Positions 8,608 through 17,960 of a stretch of 64,000 nucleotides of DNA are shown in pieces; the stretch's first letter is position 1, and the number at the start of each line of letters is the position of its first letter. The DNA is from Billgrantia zhangzhouensis (GTDB taxonomy: Bacteria > Pseudomonadota > Gammaproteobacteria > Pseudomonadales > Halomonadaceae): contig NZ_JABFTT010000002.1 in assembly GCF_021404465.1 (NCBI RefSeq), positions 1-64,000 of the forward strand, given 5' to 3'. Under the pieces are notes generated by a model. The model did not search any database and had not been told where the DNA came from. It worked only from the letters and a program-made list of their open reading frames with translations. A program made the translations under genes and the position numbers.

Positions 8608-9795
8608 TTAGCCTTTGCCGGGCCCCTGCCACACCCTCAACCGCCTCACCCAAGTCAGCTCGTGCGAGGCGTCGCGCAACTCCTTGGCGGCGGTATCGAG
8701 GGTCTGGCCAGCCGGCAGTTCCCTGACGTAGACGGAAATATCGATCTGCTCGGCCAAGTAGTGCAGGTCGAGGGCGACACGGTCCTGCCATACGCTACAT
8801 TCCTGCCAGGCTTCGTCGAGCATGTTTTCCACGTCTTGGCGCAGCGGCAGCCCCGGGCGCAGGCTGTGTTCGATCTGGTCCGAGTCGTCCTCGGGGTCGA
8901 TATGGAAGGTCACGTCGGCCAGTTCAGGATAGGCCTCACGCAGCTTGCGGCTTACCGCATTGCCGATCTCGTGTGCTTCGGAAACCGTCAAGCGCGGTGC
9001 CACCACGATATGCAGGTCGAGCACGACATGGCTGCCGACCGAACGGGTACGCAGGTCGTGCACGCTGTCGACGCCGGGTATCGATTCCGCGACGGACTTC
9101 ATCTTCTGCTGATCGGCTTCAGGCAGGGCGGTATCGATCAGCTCGCGCCCCGACTCCCACAACAGTTTCCAGCCCACCTGGCCGACCATGATGCCCACCA
9201 CGATGGCGGCGAGCGCATCGACCCAGCCGGCGCCGAACTGGGCGGCTATCAGGCCCACCAGCACTACCCCGGTGGAGAGCGCGTCCGAGCGTGAATGCCA
9301 CGCGTTGGCCTCGAGCAGCCGCGAACGTATCCGCTTGGCCACTACCATCGTGTAACGGAAGATCCACTCCTTGGCGGCCAGGGACAGCACGGCCACGCCG
9401 ATGGCCCAGATGCCGGGGGCAGGAATGGGGTTGCCGGCAAGCAGGCGGGAGAGGCTGGCCCAGGCAATGCCCCCGGCCACGAAGATCAGCACGCTGCCCA
9501 GCCACAGTGTGGCCAACGTCTCGATGCGGCCGTGACCGTAGGGGTGATCGCTGTCCGGTGCCTGTCGGCCGAAATGGGTCGCCGCCAGCACGAAAACGTC
9601 CGTCACCAGATCGGAGAAGGAGTGGATGCCATCCGCGATCAGTGCCGCGGAGCCGACCAGCCAGCCGGCCACGATCTTGAGTACACCGATCACACAATCG
9701 ATGACGGCACCGATCAGCGTGACCCGATGCGCTTCGCGGGCTTGGGCCTTGCGACTGAGAGTGTCTGGGATCGGTGGCGGTGATGTTGCGTTCAT
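8608..9795 (-). CDS. Cation diffusion facilitator family transporter (FieF/MamM type)
   Basis: This 395-residue inner-membrane protein is likely a proton-coupled exporter of divalent metals (zinc, iron or similar). It has about six membrane helices in the first 220 residues, paired metal-site motifs HSFSD in helix II and HSRSD in helix V, and the family motif HPYGHGR before helix III. A cytoplasmic metal-binding dimerisation domain follows, and an extra C-terminal region of about 95 residues is longer than in E. coli FieF. Its ATG overlaps the stop of the upstream acyltransferase gene (ATGA), so the two are probably translationally coupled. Metal specificity cannot be read from the sequence. 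Confidence 0.85.
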   Translation of the reverse strand: MNATSPPPIPDTLSRKAQAREAHRVTLIGAVIDCVIGVLKIVAGWLVGSAALIADGIHSFSDLVTDVFVLAATHFGRQAPDSDHPYGHGRIETLATLWLGSVLIFVAGGIAWASLSRLLAGNPIPAPGIWAIGVAVLSLAAKEWIFRYTMVVAKRIRSRLLEANAWHSRSDALSTGVVLVGLIAAQFGAGWVDALAAIVVGIMVGQVGWKLLWESGRELIDTALPEADQQKMKSVAESIPGVDSVHDLRTRSVGSHVVLDLHIVVAPRLTVSEAHEIGNAVSRKLREAYPELADVTFHIDPEDDSDQIEHSLRPGLPLRQDVENMLDEAWQECSVWQDRVALDLHYLAEQIDISVYVRELPAGQTLDTAAKELRDASHELTWVRRLRVWQGPGKG

Positions 9796-10985
9796 CTGGC
9801 TGAAGGAATCTCGCTGTCAGTGAGCCGCTCGGCCTTGTTACGTACCGGATTGGCATATTGTGCCAGCCACCAGGTGCGCAACTCCGCGGGCACTTCGTTC
9901 AGGCGTGCCTGGAAGTGTGCCCGGTCGACATCGCTGACCTCGCTCATGTCCAGGAGTTCCGGCGCATCGCCCAGGGCTTCCAGGGCCAGGTAATGGGTCG
10001 GGAACAGATGATAGCCGTCGATCACCTGGCGGTCGATTTCGGCGGCCACGGCTTCCGGCGTGTCGAAACCGGTGCCCAGCGGTTCTCCAAAGCGTAGCTC
10101 CACGCGCCCCTTGTGGCCCGTAATACCGGCCACGATGGACTGGATGTCTTCGTATTTGCTCTTCTCGTAGCGCCCCTGGCTGTGAATGGCGTGCAGTTCG
10201 CGTGCCTTCTGCAGGTCGCAGGGATCGTACTCGTAGCTGATCGAGACCGGCACCATGCGCAGCTCGGCAATGGCGTCGCCGATCGGAGCGTTACGCTCTT
10301 CCTGACGGCGTGCCATGGTCAACATCTTGATGATGGCCGGGTCGGTGCGGTCGATCCCATCCTTGGCGCGGCCTTCGCGCTGTGCCATCCAGATCGAATG
10401 ATTGTCATCGATGATTGAGTGACGAATATAGCTCGAGAGGTTCTGGTAGGCGGCCAGCATGGCACGCTTGCCGCGCAGCGCACGCGGCACGATGAAACTC
10501 TTGTTGAGCCGCATCAGGTCGGTCACATAAGGCTTCTTCAACAGATTGTCGCCGATGGCGATGCGCACCGTATCGCGCCCCGCCTGGTGCAGGGCGTAGT
10601 TGACGAATGCCGGATCCAGCGAGATGTCGCGATGGTTGCCGATGAAGAGGTACGCGGTGTCCGGGCGCAGGTTCTCCAACCCTTCAACGCGAAAGTCGTC
10701 GGTCGAGGTACGGATCATGCGGGCCATGTAATAGGCCACGCGCATCTGGAAATCGCGCACGCTGGTGACGCCGCGAGTCTCCCGGCGAATGACATGGGAA
10801 GCCAGCGCGCGCGCCAGCCATGGCAGCGTTCTGCTCAGCCGCGGCAGACGGTAGCGTGTCAAGGCATCGAGCAGTTCGCGGTTGCTGGCCAGATTGGCCA
10901 GTACCGCGGCCACCTCGTCATCCCGGTAGGGGCGGATGTCGGCCCAGGGATCCGTTGCAGTCGTGCCTGTCAGGGTATCGGTCAT
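9792..10985 (-). CDS. Glycerolipid acyltransferase family protein (PlsC-like)
   Basis: This 397-residue protein probably transfers acyl groups to a glycerolipid or related acceptor at the membrane. The acyltransferase block begins with FIGNHRDISLDPAFVNYAL, where the usual HX4D is spaced as HX5D. It is followed by the acceptor-site-like segment KSFIVPRALRGKRAM and QREGRAKDG, which resembles the EGxR motif. The start at 10985 avoids overlap with rdgC; an in-frame ATG at 11048 would overlap rdgC by 38 bases and lacks a better ribosome site. It is coupled by ATGA to the downstream cation transporter gene. The exact substrate is unknown. Confidence 0.75.
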   Translation of the reverse strand: MTDTLTGTTATDPWADIRPYRDDEVAAVLANLASNRELLDALTRYRLPRLSRTLPWLARALASHVIRRETRGVTSVRDFQMRVAYYMARMIRTSTDDFRVEGLENLRPDTAYLFIGNHRDISLDPAFVNYALHQAGRDTVRIAIGDNLLKKPYVTDLMRLNKSFIVPRALRGKRAMLAAYQNLSSYIRHSIIDDNHSIWMAQREGRAKDGIDRTDPAIIKMLTMARRQEERNAPIGDAIAELRMVPVSISYEYDPCDLQKARELHAIHSQGRYEKSKYEDIQSIVAGITGHKGRVELRFGEPLGTGFDTPEAVAAEIDRQVIDGYHLFPTHYLALEALGDAPELLDMSEVSDVDRAHFQARLNEVPAELRTWWLAQYANPVRNKAERLTDSEIPSAR

Positions 10986-11010
10986 CGGTTCTTCTTGGTT
11001 GCCGGTTCGG

Positions 11011-11940
11011 TCATGTGGCCTGGTTGGTAGCCTGGTTGGCTTCGCCACCCAGCCAGTCGATCAGTCTTTCTACCTCTTCGGCCAGCGCCTGGGCCATTAG
11101 TAGGAAATCGGCCTCAAGACGCACGATGGCATCACCATCGTCCTCTGTCTGACCGGCTTCGTCGATCAGTGCGTCACTGAACCGCAGGGATTTCAGCGTC
11201 AAATCGTCGTGCAGCACATAGCCAAGGCGGCCTTCGATCTCGATCCCCATACGGCTGGCCTGCCGGCCCGCGGCAAGCAACTGCTGGATTTCGTCGCTAT
11301 CCAGGTCCACCTGGCGTGCGCGCAGCACACCGTCGTCGCCCTTGGCCTTGAGCTCGACCTGGTCGCCGAGCTGCAGGTTCGCCGGGCGCGAGCTCTCGTC
11401 GGCAAGCCACTGGGTCATGGCGCGCATGGGCAGGGTCTGGGTGGCCAGTGGCGTCACCTTCAGGCTGCCCAGCGTCTCGCGCAACAGGTCGAGAGCTTCT
11501 TCGGCGCGCTTGCGTGAGCTGCTGTTCACGGCGATCAGGCTGCGCCGGGTATCCCACCAGAGGTCGACCTTCTGGCTGCGGATGAAGGCACGCGGCAGCA
11601 GTTCCTCGTAGACCTGCTCCTTGAGTTCCTGCTTCTCCTGGCGGCGCAGCTTGCGGCCCTCGCGGGCTTCGATCTCGGCGCTACGTTCTTCTACCTCCTC
11701 GCGCACCACGCCGGCTGGCAGCAGCCGCTCATGGCGCAGCATGGTCAGCAGCCGCTGCCCTTGCAGTTCGTGCAGCAACGCGGTGCCGGCGCGACCGGCG
11801 GGTGAGCACCAGCCCACGCGCTTGGCCTCCTGGCTGCCGGGAGTGCGGACCGCCTGCTCGGCCAGGGTCGCTTCCAGGTCGGCGGCCGGAATCGCCGCTG
11901 CCTCGTGCAGGCGGTAAAGGTGCAAGTGCTTGAACCACAT
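11011..11940 (-). CDS. rdgC: Recombination-associated protein RdgC
   Basis: This 309-residue protein starts MWFKHLHLYRL, typical of RdgC, a ring-shaped DNA-binding protein that limits RecA activity. The length matches the family (about 300 residues). AGGGA lies eight bases before the ATG. The C-terminus ends in a duplicated NQAT motif (short direct repeat of the DNA around 11020-11040), just before the start of the acyltransferase gene. No other recombination genes are adjacent. Confidence 0.93.
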   Translation of the reverse strand: MWFKHLHLYRLHEAAAIPAADLEATLAEQAVRTPGSQEAKRVGWCSPAGRAGTALLHELQGQRLLTMLRHERLLPAGVVREEVEERSAEIEAREGRKLRRQEKQELKEQVYEELLPRAFIRSQKVDLWWDTRRSLIAVNSSSRKRAEEALDLLRETLGSLKVTPLATQTLPMRAMTQWLADESSRPANLQLGDQVELKAKGDDGVLRARQVDLDSDEIQQLLAAGRQASRMGIEIEGRLGYVLHDDLTLKSLRFSDALIDEAGQTEDDGDAIVRLEADFLLMAQALAEEVERLIDWLGGEANQATNQAT

Positions 11941-12096
11941 AGCGCAATTCCCTGAGCGAAAGGACGCATATTATGGCGAAGGGCGAGCGGGGGTGCCAGT
12001 GGCGTTGTGGATCCATGACTCACACGAACGCTCGTTCGAGGCTCAGGGAGTAAGGGGAATGGGGCCAAGATTTGCTTGGGTCGGCGTTGAGTGTTC

Positions 12097-12516
12097 TTAC
12101 TCCAGCACCAGGGAAAGGAGCTTGTCGCGCAGAGGGCCGTCGATGGGCTGGGGTTGGTTGGAGCGCATATCGAGCAACACGAAGGTGAGGGTGGCTTGGC
12201 TGATCAGGGTATCGTCGCCGAGGCGATGGATTTCCTGGATCATCTTCCCGCTGCGGGTGCCGATGGCAGATAGGCGGCTGCGGATCTCGAGATCGTCACC
12301 AGCCACGGCGGCGGCGCAGTAATCGATGTTGATGTTGACGGCGACGAGAGCGATGCCGGCTTGTTGGAGCGGGGCGCTCAGGTCGGAGTGCTCGTCAAAG
12401 TAGGCCCAACGTCCCTCTTCGAGAAACTCCAGGTAGCGGGTGTTGTTGACGTGGCCATAGCCGTCGAGGTGATAGCCACGTACGCGTAGGGTGGTGCGGG
12501 AGATGCGGGGGTCCAT
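12097..12516 (-). CDS. Acyl-CoA thioesterase, hotdog fold (YbgC/FadM type)
   Basis: This 139-residue cytosolic enzyme of the 4-hydroxybenzoyl-CoA thioesterase family is likely to hydrolyse acyl-CoA thioesters. The active-site region HLDGYGHVNNTRYLEFLEE is clear and includes the conserved Asp near residue 18. AAGGAG lies six bases before the ATG. It stands alone on the minus strand; 156 bases separate it from rdgC and 207 from the next gene upstream, so it is probably its own transcript. FadM- versus YbgC-type substrate preference cannot be decided. Confidence 0.85.
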   Translation of the reverse strand: MDPRISRTTLRVRGYHLDGYGHVNNTRYLEFLEEGRWAYFDEHSDLSAPLQQAGIALVAVNINIDYCAAAVAGDDLEIRSRLSAIGTRSGKMIQEIHRLGDDTLISQATLTFVLLDMRSNQPQPIDGPLRDKLLSLVLE

Positions 12517-12670
12517 CCGGTACTCCTTACTCGCTTGTGTGGGTGGCGGCAGAAATAGTGTTTTTGATTCTAGTCATTCAAATTAACTTCAAGCAAACGA
12601 TTGTTTAAATGCCGGGAGAAGCCAATGCCGAGAGAAGAATGATGGCGGCCAACCGGCCGCCATCGTCTTG

Positions 12671-12722
12671 CTAGGTTTGTACGAAAAGTCGGCGAGCGCA
12701 GACAGTTTTCGTAAGAACCTAG
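12671..12722. repeat. MITE-like palindromic element, short copy
   Basis: This 52-base imperfect palindrome begins CTAGGTTTGTACGAAAA and ends TTTTCGTAAGAACCTAG. It consists of the two ends of the longer element at 24695-24979 joined without the central part. It lies immediately after the stop codon of the CBS-domain gene and may act as that gene's terminator. Confidence 0.7.
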
Positions 12723-12723
12723 A

Positions 12724-13275
12724 TCAGGCCTTCAGCGCTTCCATGATGGAAGCCTTGGGCTTGAGTGAGAGACGACGATGCAGTCGTTCGGAAAGTTCAT
12801 CCACGGAGATCAGTCCGCGAATATGATGCTCGCCGTCCCTCACCAGGCAGTAGGGTTCGCCGGCCTCGCGGAGCGTGACCACCAGGTCGGCGACGGTAGC
12901 ACTCGCCAGGACATCGTAGTCCAGGACGGGCATGGCGGCCCGGGGCTGCATCAGGTCGCTGGCAGTGAGACTGTCGCGGTCGACTCCGAGACGATGCAAG
13001 GCCACCAGAATGTTCTGTTCCGAGAGCCGCTCCAAGGTCAGCACGCCGACCAGTTCACGCTGACGATCGACCACCAGCTTGCCGCTCAGGCCCTCCGCCA
13101 CCATCTGCCTGGCCGCCTCCAGGGCGGGAGCCGAGGCGCTGACGGCATGGGGCCAATGCTGGCGGAAGTCGGTCATCAGGCTCAGCGCGGGGGAGTGTTC
13201 ATCGATATCGGAGAACGCTTGGGGAGTGACCAAGTGGTCGGCGGTGTCGAGTCGGGAGAGAGGGAGTGTTTTCAT
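12724..13275 (-). CDS. CBS-domain protein
   Basis: This 183-residue soluble protein has two CBS repeats (about residues 50-105 and 115-175), each with the pattern VVDxxxxLVGVLTxERL / LVRDGxxHIRGLISVDEL. CBS pairs usually bind adenosine nucleotides and regulate an attached or partner protein; no partner domain is present, so the target is unknown. The start at 13275 is chosen because AGAGG lies eight bases upstream; an in-frame start at 13302 would add nine residues without a better site. The gene ends two bases before the palindromic element at 12671-12722. Confidence 0.8.
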   Translation of the reverse strand: MKTLPLSRLDTADHLVTPQAFSDIDEHSPALSLMTDFRQHWPHAVSASAPALEAARQMVAEGLSGKLVVDRQRELVGVLTLERLSEQNILVALHRLGVDRDSLTASDLMQPRAAMPVLDYDVLASATVADLVVTLREAGEPYCLVRDGEHHIRGLISVDELSERLHRRLSLKPKASIMEALKA

Positions 13276-13364
13276 TTGGCAAACCTCTGAAGGCGCCGGC
13301 ATCCAACGGATGCGCAGCGACCGAAATGACGGCTCGATACGAGCCAGGATTCGGAGCTTGGCGT

Positions 13365-13664
13365 TCAGAGGCAGTACGGTGGAGCGCGTGCGGGGGGTAG
13401 CGTGACCTGACGGCAGGCGAGCGCCGAGCCGCTGGGTGAAACGCTGAGGCGTGCGGGGGGCTCGGCGCCGAGAGTGATGAGCGATACCGAACCGGTATCC
13501 TCGGTATCCGCATTGGGCGACGACAACGACGGGGAGCCGTCGTGGTGGGCGAGTCCGGCCAGCGCCTTGGCGGAACCCTGCAAGCCATCCTCGACCGCCT
13601 GGGAGGCCGATATCGGCAACCCGACGAGCAGAGCGGTAAGGGCAATTAGCAGGAGTCTTTGCAT
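13365..13664 (-). CDS. Small secreted hypothetical protein
   Basis: This 99-residue product starts with a clear Sec signal peptide (MQRLLLIALTALLVGLPIS, cleavage likely after ASQA near residue 23), followed by a low-complexity acidic/serine-rich segment and an alanine- and proline-rich tail. I recognise no family. The start is taken at the signal peptide; an upstream in-frame ATG at 13691 lacks a ribosome site and would bury the signal. It is transcribed divergently from gyrA, sharing a 268-base intergenic region. Confidence 0.5.
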   Translation of the reverse strand: MQRLLLIALTALLVGLPISASQAVEDGLQGSAKALAGLAHHDGSPSLSSPNADTEDTGSVSLITLGAEPPARLSVSPSGSALACRQVTLPPARAPPYCL

Positions 13665-13815
13665 TGGGCTTCTACACGGGACCATGGTCATGGCGGCTGG
13701 GGGGAAACGCGTCCATCGACACAACCTAGCCCACCAGAGTCGGGATGGCTACCGTTGCGAATGCGTTGCGAATGCCTAAAGCCCTGCGGGGTTGCTGGAC
13801 GGCATTACCTCAAGC

Positions 13816-13850
13816 TGCCTTTGTGCCGTCCGGAGTGGTATGATGGCAGG
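13816..13850 (+). promoter_or_regulatory. Candidate gyrA promoter (extended -10)
   Basis: TGGTATGAT (13836-13844) gives an extended -10 element, with no convincing -35 at 17 bases. Transcription would start near 13851, leaving a leader of about 80 bases before the gyrA ATG. Many gyrA promoters respond to supercoiling through weak elements of this kind; that point is inference. Confidence 0.4.
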
Positions 13851-13932
13851 CTGTAATGGCGCGCCACGCCTCGGCCACGGCTTGGCTTGAAGAGCGCACC
13901 AAATCGTTGTAGCGCAAAGGATTCGACGACCC

Positions 13933-16689
13933 ATGGGTGACATCGCCAGAGAGATTCTGCCAGTCAACATCGAGGACGAGCTGAAGCAGTCCTACCTCGA
14001 CTACGCGATGAGCGTGATCATCGGCCGTGCGCTGCCGGACGTGCGCGATGGTCTCAAGCCGGTGCATCGGCGTGTACTGTTCGCCATGCACGAGCTCGGC
14101 AACGACTGGAACAAGCCCTACAAGAAGTCGGCCCGTGTCGTGGGCGATGTCATCGGTAAGTACCACCCTCACGGTGACAGCGCGGTCTACGACACCATCG
14201 TGCGCATGGCGCAGGACTTCTCCATGCGCCACGTACTGGTCGACGGCCAGGGCAACTTCGGCTCCATCGACGGCGACAGCGCCGCAGCCATGCGTTACAC
14301 CGAGGTGCGCATGGCCAAGCTTGCCCACGAGCTGCTGGCCGACCTCGACAAGGACACCGTCGATTGGGTCGACAACTACGACGGCACCGAGCGTATTCCC
14401 GAGGTGCTGCCGACCAAGGTGCCCAACCTGCTGATCAACGGCTCCTCGGGCATTGCCGTGGGTATGGCCACCAACATTCCGCCGCACAACATGGGCGAGG
14501 TGATCGATGGCTGCCTGGCACTGATCGACGACTACACCCTGACCGTCGACGACCTGATGGAGTACATCACCGGCCCCGATTTCCCCACTGCGGGCATCAT
14601 CAACGGTCGCGCCGGCATTCTCGAGGCCTACCGTACCGGCCGTGGGCGCATCTACGTACGTGCCCGCCACACCATCGAGCATGACGACAAGACCGGCCGC
14701 GACCACATCATCGTCACCGAACTGCCGTACCAGGTGAACAAGGCGCGGCTGATCGAGAAGATCGCCGAGTTGGTCAAGGAAAAGAAGATCGAAGGCATCG
14801 CCGAACTGCGCGACGAGTCCGACAAGGACGGTCTGCGCGTGGTGATCGAGGTCAAGCGCGGCGAATCCGGCGAGGTAGTGATCAATAACCTCTTCGCCCA
14901 GACCCAGTTGCAGAACGTCTTCGGCATCAACATGGTCGCCATCGAGGACGGCCAGCCCAAGATCCTCAACCTCAAGGAAGTGCTCGAGGCCTTCATCCGT
15001 CACCGCCGCGAAGTGGTCACCCGGCGCACCCTGTACGAGCTGAAGAAGGCTCGCGAGCGCGGCCATATCCTCGAAGGCCTGGCCGTGGCCATCTCCAACA
15101 TCGACGAGGTGATCGAACTGATCAAGGCCTCGCCGAGCGCCGCCGAGGCTAAAGAAAAGCTGCTCGACAAGGTGTGGCCGCCCGGCCAGGTCACCGCCAT
15201 GCTGGAGCGTGCCGGCGCCACTTCGTGCAAGCCCGAGGATCTGGAGGAGGGCTTCGGCCTCAACCCCACCGGCAGCGAATATCGTCTCTCGCCGGCCCAG
15301 GCCCAGGCCATCCTCGAGCTGCGCCTGCATCGCCTGACCGGCCTCGAGACCGAGAAGCTGCTCGACGAGTACCTCGGCATCCTGGAGAAGATCGCCGAGC
15401 TGATGGCCATCCTCGCATCCAGCGAGCGCCTGCTCGAAGTGATCCGCGAAGAACTCCTCGCCGTGCGTGAGCAGTTCGGCGACCCGCGCCGCACCGAGAT
15501 CCAGGCCAGCCATCTCGACCTTTCCATCGAGGATCTGATCGCCGAAGAGGACATGGTGGTCACGGTGTCGCGCACCGGTTACGCCAAGACCCAGCCGCTC
15601 TCCGACTACCAGGCCCAGCGCCGCGGTGGTCGCGGCAAGTCGGCGACCAGCATGAAGGACGAGGACGTCATCGAGCACTTGCTGGTGGCTTCCACCCACG
15701 ACACCGTGCTGCTGTTCTCCAATAAGGGCAAGGTTTACTGGCTCAAGGTCTACGAGATGCCAGCGGCCAGCCGCGGCTCGCGTGGCAAGCCGCTGGTCAA
15801 CCTGCTGCCGCTGGACGAGGGCGAGTCGATCAACGCCATCATGCCGGTGAAGGACTATAGCCCTGACTGCTACATCTTCTTCGCTACTGCCAAGGGCACG
15901 GTCAAGCGCACCAGCCTTGACCAGTTCTCGCGCCCGCGCAGCGTCGGCCTGATCGCCATCGACATCGAAGAAGGCGACCGCCTGGTGGGAGCTGCCATCA
16001 CTTCCGGCAACGACCATGTCATGATGCTGTCGTCCAATGGCAAGGCGATCCGCTTCGAAGAGTCGAACGTACGCGCCATGGGTCGTACCGCCCGCGGCGT
16101 ACGCGGCATGAAGCTACTGGGCGATGCCGAGGTGATCAGCCTCATCATTCCCCAGAGCCAGCAGATCGACGCTGACGCCGACGCCGACAGCGAGACGGAA
16201 GGCGAGAAGGGCGCCGCGCTGGAGAACGGCAACGGCGGCCAGATCTACATTCTCACTGCCTCCGAGAACGGCTACGGCAAGCGCACCCGGCTCGAGGAGT
16301 TCCCGCTGCGCGGCCGCGGCGGTCAGGGTGTCATCGCCATGCAGACCAGCGAGCGCAACGGCTCCCTGGTTGCCGCCATGCAGGTCTACTCCGCCGACGA
16401 GATGATGCTGATCACCGACCGGGGCACCCTGGTGCGTACCCGCGTCGATGAGGTCTCGATCACCTCGCGCAATACGCAGGGCGTGATGCTGATCCGCCTG
16501 GGCAACGACGAGAAGCTGGTCAAGACCGTGCGTATCGACGAGCCCGAAGCGGAGAGTGAGACCGACGCGGAGATCGAGCCTGAGAACGGTGCCGAGAACG
16601 CGTCGGAAGATGCGCCGCAAGCCGAGCGGCAGAGCGGGCCGGACGCGGACGAAAACGGCGGCGTAGACGAAAGCCAGAACGACGAATAA
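13933..16689 (+). CDS. gyrA: DNA gyrase subunit A
   Basis: This 918-residue protein is the breakage-reunion subunit of type II topoisomerase, introducing negative supercoils with GyrB. Catalytic Tyr122 (in AAMRYTE) and quinolone-site residues Ser83 and Asp87 are at E. coli numbering and of the susceptible type. The GyrA box QRRGGRGK is present before the C-terminal beta-pinwheel. Two acidic stretches stand out: an insertion in the pinwheel near residues 743-755 and a tail of about 45 residues rich in Glu and Asp, longer than in E. coli (875 residues). AAGGA lies about ten bases before the ATG. Confidence 0.98.
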   Translation: MGDIAREILPVNIEDELKQSYLDYAMSVIIGRALPDVRDGLKPVHRRVLFAMHELGNDWNKPYKKSARVVGDVIGKYHPHGDSAVYDTIVRMAQDFSMRHVLVDGQGNFGSIDGDSAAAMRYTEVRMAKLAHELLADLDKDTVDWVDNYDGTERIPEVLPTKVPNLLINGSSGIAVGMATNIPPHNMGEVIDGCLALIDDYTLTVDDLMEYITGPDFPTAGIINGRAGILEAYRTGRGRIYVRARHTIEHDDKTGRDHIIVTELPYQVNKARLIEKIAELVKEKKIEGIAELRDESDKDGLRVVIEVKRGESGEVVINNLFAQTQLQNVFGINMVAIEDGQPKILNLKEVLEAFIRHRREVVTRRTLYELKKARERGHILEGLAVAISNIDEVIELIKASPSAAEAKEKLLDKVWPPGQVTAMLERAGATSCKPEDLEEGFGLNPTGSEYRLSPAQAQAILELRLHRLTGLETEKLLDEYLGILEKIAELMAILASSERLLEVIREELLAVREQFGDPRRTEIQASHLDLSIEDLIAEEDMVVTVSRTGYAKTQPLSDYQAQRRGGRGKSATSMKDEDVIEHLLVASTHDTVLLFSNKGKVYWLKVYEMPAASRGSRGKPLVNLLPLDEGESINAIMPVKDYSPDCYIFFATAKGTVKRTSLDQFSRPRSVGLIAIDIEEGDRLVGAAITSGNDHVMMLSSNGKAIRFEESNVRAMGRTARGVRGMKLLGDAEVISLIIPQSQQIDADADADSETEGEKGAALENGNGGQIYILTASENGYGKRTRLEEFPLRGRGGQGVIAMQTSERNGSLVAAMQVYSADEMMLITDRGTLVRTRVDEVSITSRNTQGVMLIRLGNDEKLVKTVRIDEPEAESETDAEIEPENGAENASEDAPQAERQSGPDADENGGVDESQNDE

Positions 16690-16708
16690 GGCTTGCCACC
16701 AAGCCGAG

Positions 16709-16823
16709 CGATGAGCGCCGGGGACAAGTCATAGCGAGGGTCTTTTGCCATGGATGGCAAAAGTAGCGCCCAGGGACGGGTTCACAGCGCCCTCGCGAGA
16801 CTTGTCGACGGATCAGCTCATCG
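16709..16823. repeat. Three-armed nested palindrome between gyrA and serC
   Basis: Three nested inverted pairs share one centre. The outer pair is CGATGAGC (16709-16716) with GCTCATCG (16816-16823). The middle pair is GACAAGTC plus GCGAGGG (16723-16740) with CCCTCGC plus GACTTGTC (16790-16806). The inner pair is CTTTTGCCA (16742-16750) with TGGCAAAAG (16755-16763). It begins about 20 bases after the gyrA stop. There is no T-run, so it is not a standard terminator; a dispersed palindromic repeat is the likelier identity. Confidence 0.75.
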
Positions 16824-16871
16824 CGTGTCGGTTCAGTAACAATGCTTGAGCTGAGACGGAACACCACGCTG

Positions 16872-17957
16872 ATGACACGCCACTATAACTTCTGCGCCGG
16901 TCCCGCGGCGCTGCCCACCCCGGTACTGGAACGCGCAAGGGAAGAGCTGCTCGATTATCAGGGCCGCGGGCTCTCGGTGATGGAGATGAGCCACCGCTCG
17001 CCGGAGTTCGTCGCCATTGCCGAGCAGGCCGAAGCCGACCTGCGCGAGCTGCTCGCCGTGCCCGAAAACTACAAGGTGTTGTTCCTGCAGGGTGGCGCCA
17101 GCCTGCAGTTCTCCATGGTGCCGATGAACCTGCTGGGGCGGGGCGGTACGGCCAACTTCCTGTATACCGGCATCTGGGGCAAGAAGGCGCTGGCGGAAGC
17201 GAAACAACTGGGGTTCTCGGTGCATACCGCGGGCAGCAGCGAGCTCAGCGGCCACACGCAAGTGCCGACCCAGGCGGATATCGCGCTCACCGCGGATGCC
17301 GCCTACCTGCACTACACCGCCAACGAAACCATCGGCGGGCTGGAGTTCGACTATATCCCCGACGTCGGCGTGCCGCTGGTGTGCGACTACTCCTCGAGCA
17401 TTCTGGCCGAGCCACTGGATGTGTCGCGCTTTGGTGTGATCTATGCCGGGGCGCAGAAGAACATTGGCCCTGCCGGGCTCACCCTGGTGCTGGTGCGCGA
17501 CGAGCTGCTCGACCGCCGCTGCGAGCGCATCCCCAGCCTGTTCGACTACCAGGCCGTGGCCGAGGCGGGCTCCATGGTCAATACCCCGCCCACCTACGCC
17601 TGGTATCTGGCGGGGCTGGTGTTCCAGTGGCTCAAGCACGACATCGGCGGGCTCGACGCCATGGCAAACATTAATGCGCGCAAGGCGGCCAAGCTCTACG
17701 CGGCCATCGATGCCAGCGGTTTCTATTCCAACCCCATCGCGCCGCGTAATCGCTCGCGCATGAACGTACCCTTCGTACTCGCCGATGAGCGTCTCGACAA
17801 GCCGTTCCTGGCCGAAGCCGAAGAGGCCGGGCTGCTCAACCTCAAGGGGCATCGTAGCGTCGGCGGCATGCGGGCGAGCCTCTACAACGCCGTACCCGAG
17901 GCGGCCGTCGATGCGCTCATCGACTTCATGGCCGGCTTCGAGAAACGCAGGGGATAA
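16872..17957 (+). CDS. serC: Phosphoserine aminotransferase
   Basis: This 361-residue PLP enzyme of serine and pyridoxal phosphate synthesis converts 3-phosphohydroxypyruvate and glutamate to phosphoserine. The N-terminus NFCAGPAALP and the PLP lysine K196 (GAQKNIGPAG) match SerC closely. The ATG at 16872 gives the usual family length; an in-frame ATG at 16842 would add ten residues atypical of the family. It heads a tight run with pheA (three-base gap) and tyrA-aroA, the order seen in Pseudomonas and Halomonas relatives. Confidence 0.96.
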   Translation: MTRHYNFCAGPAALPTPVLERAREELLDYQGRGLSVMEMSHRSPEFVAIAEQAEADLRELLAVPENYKVLFLQGGASLQFSMVPMNLLGRGGTANFLYTGIWGKKALAEAKQLGFSVHTAGSSELSGHTQVPTQADIALTADAAYLHYTANETIGGLEFDYIPDVGVPLVCDYSSSILAEPLDVSRFGVIYAGAQKNIGPAGLTLVLVRDELLDRRCERIPSLFDYQAVAEAGSMVNTPPTYAWYLAGLVFQWLKHDIGGLDAMANINARKAAKLYAAIDASGFYSNPIAPRNRSRMNVPFVLADERLDKPFLAEAEEAGLLNLKGHRSVGGMRASLYNAVPEAAVDALIDFMAGFEKRRG

Positions 17958-17960
17958 GCC

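Noticed and set aside
13810-16017. Long open frame on the minus strand opposite gyrA (about 735 codons)
   Set aside because: It is antisense to an unmistakable gyrA; GC-rich codon bias opens the opposite frame. It has no family resemblance or ribosome site.
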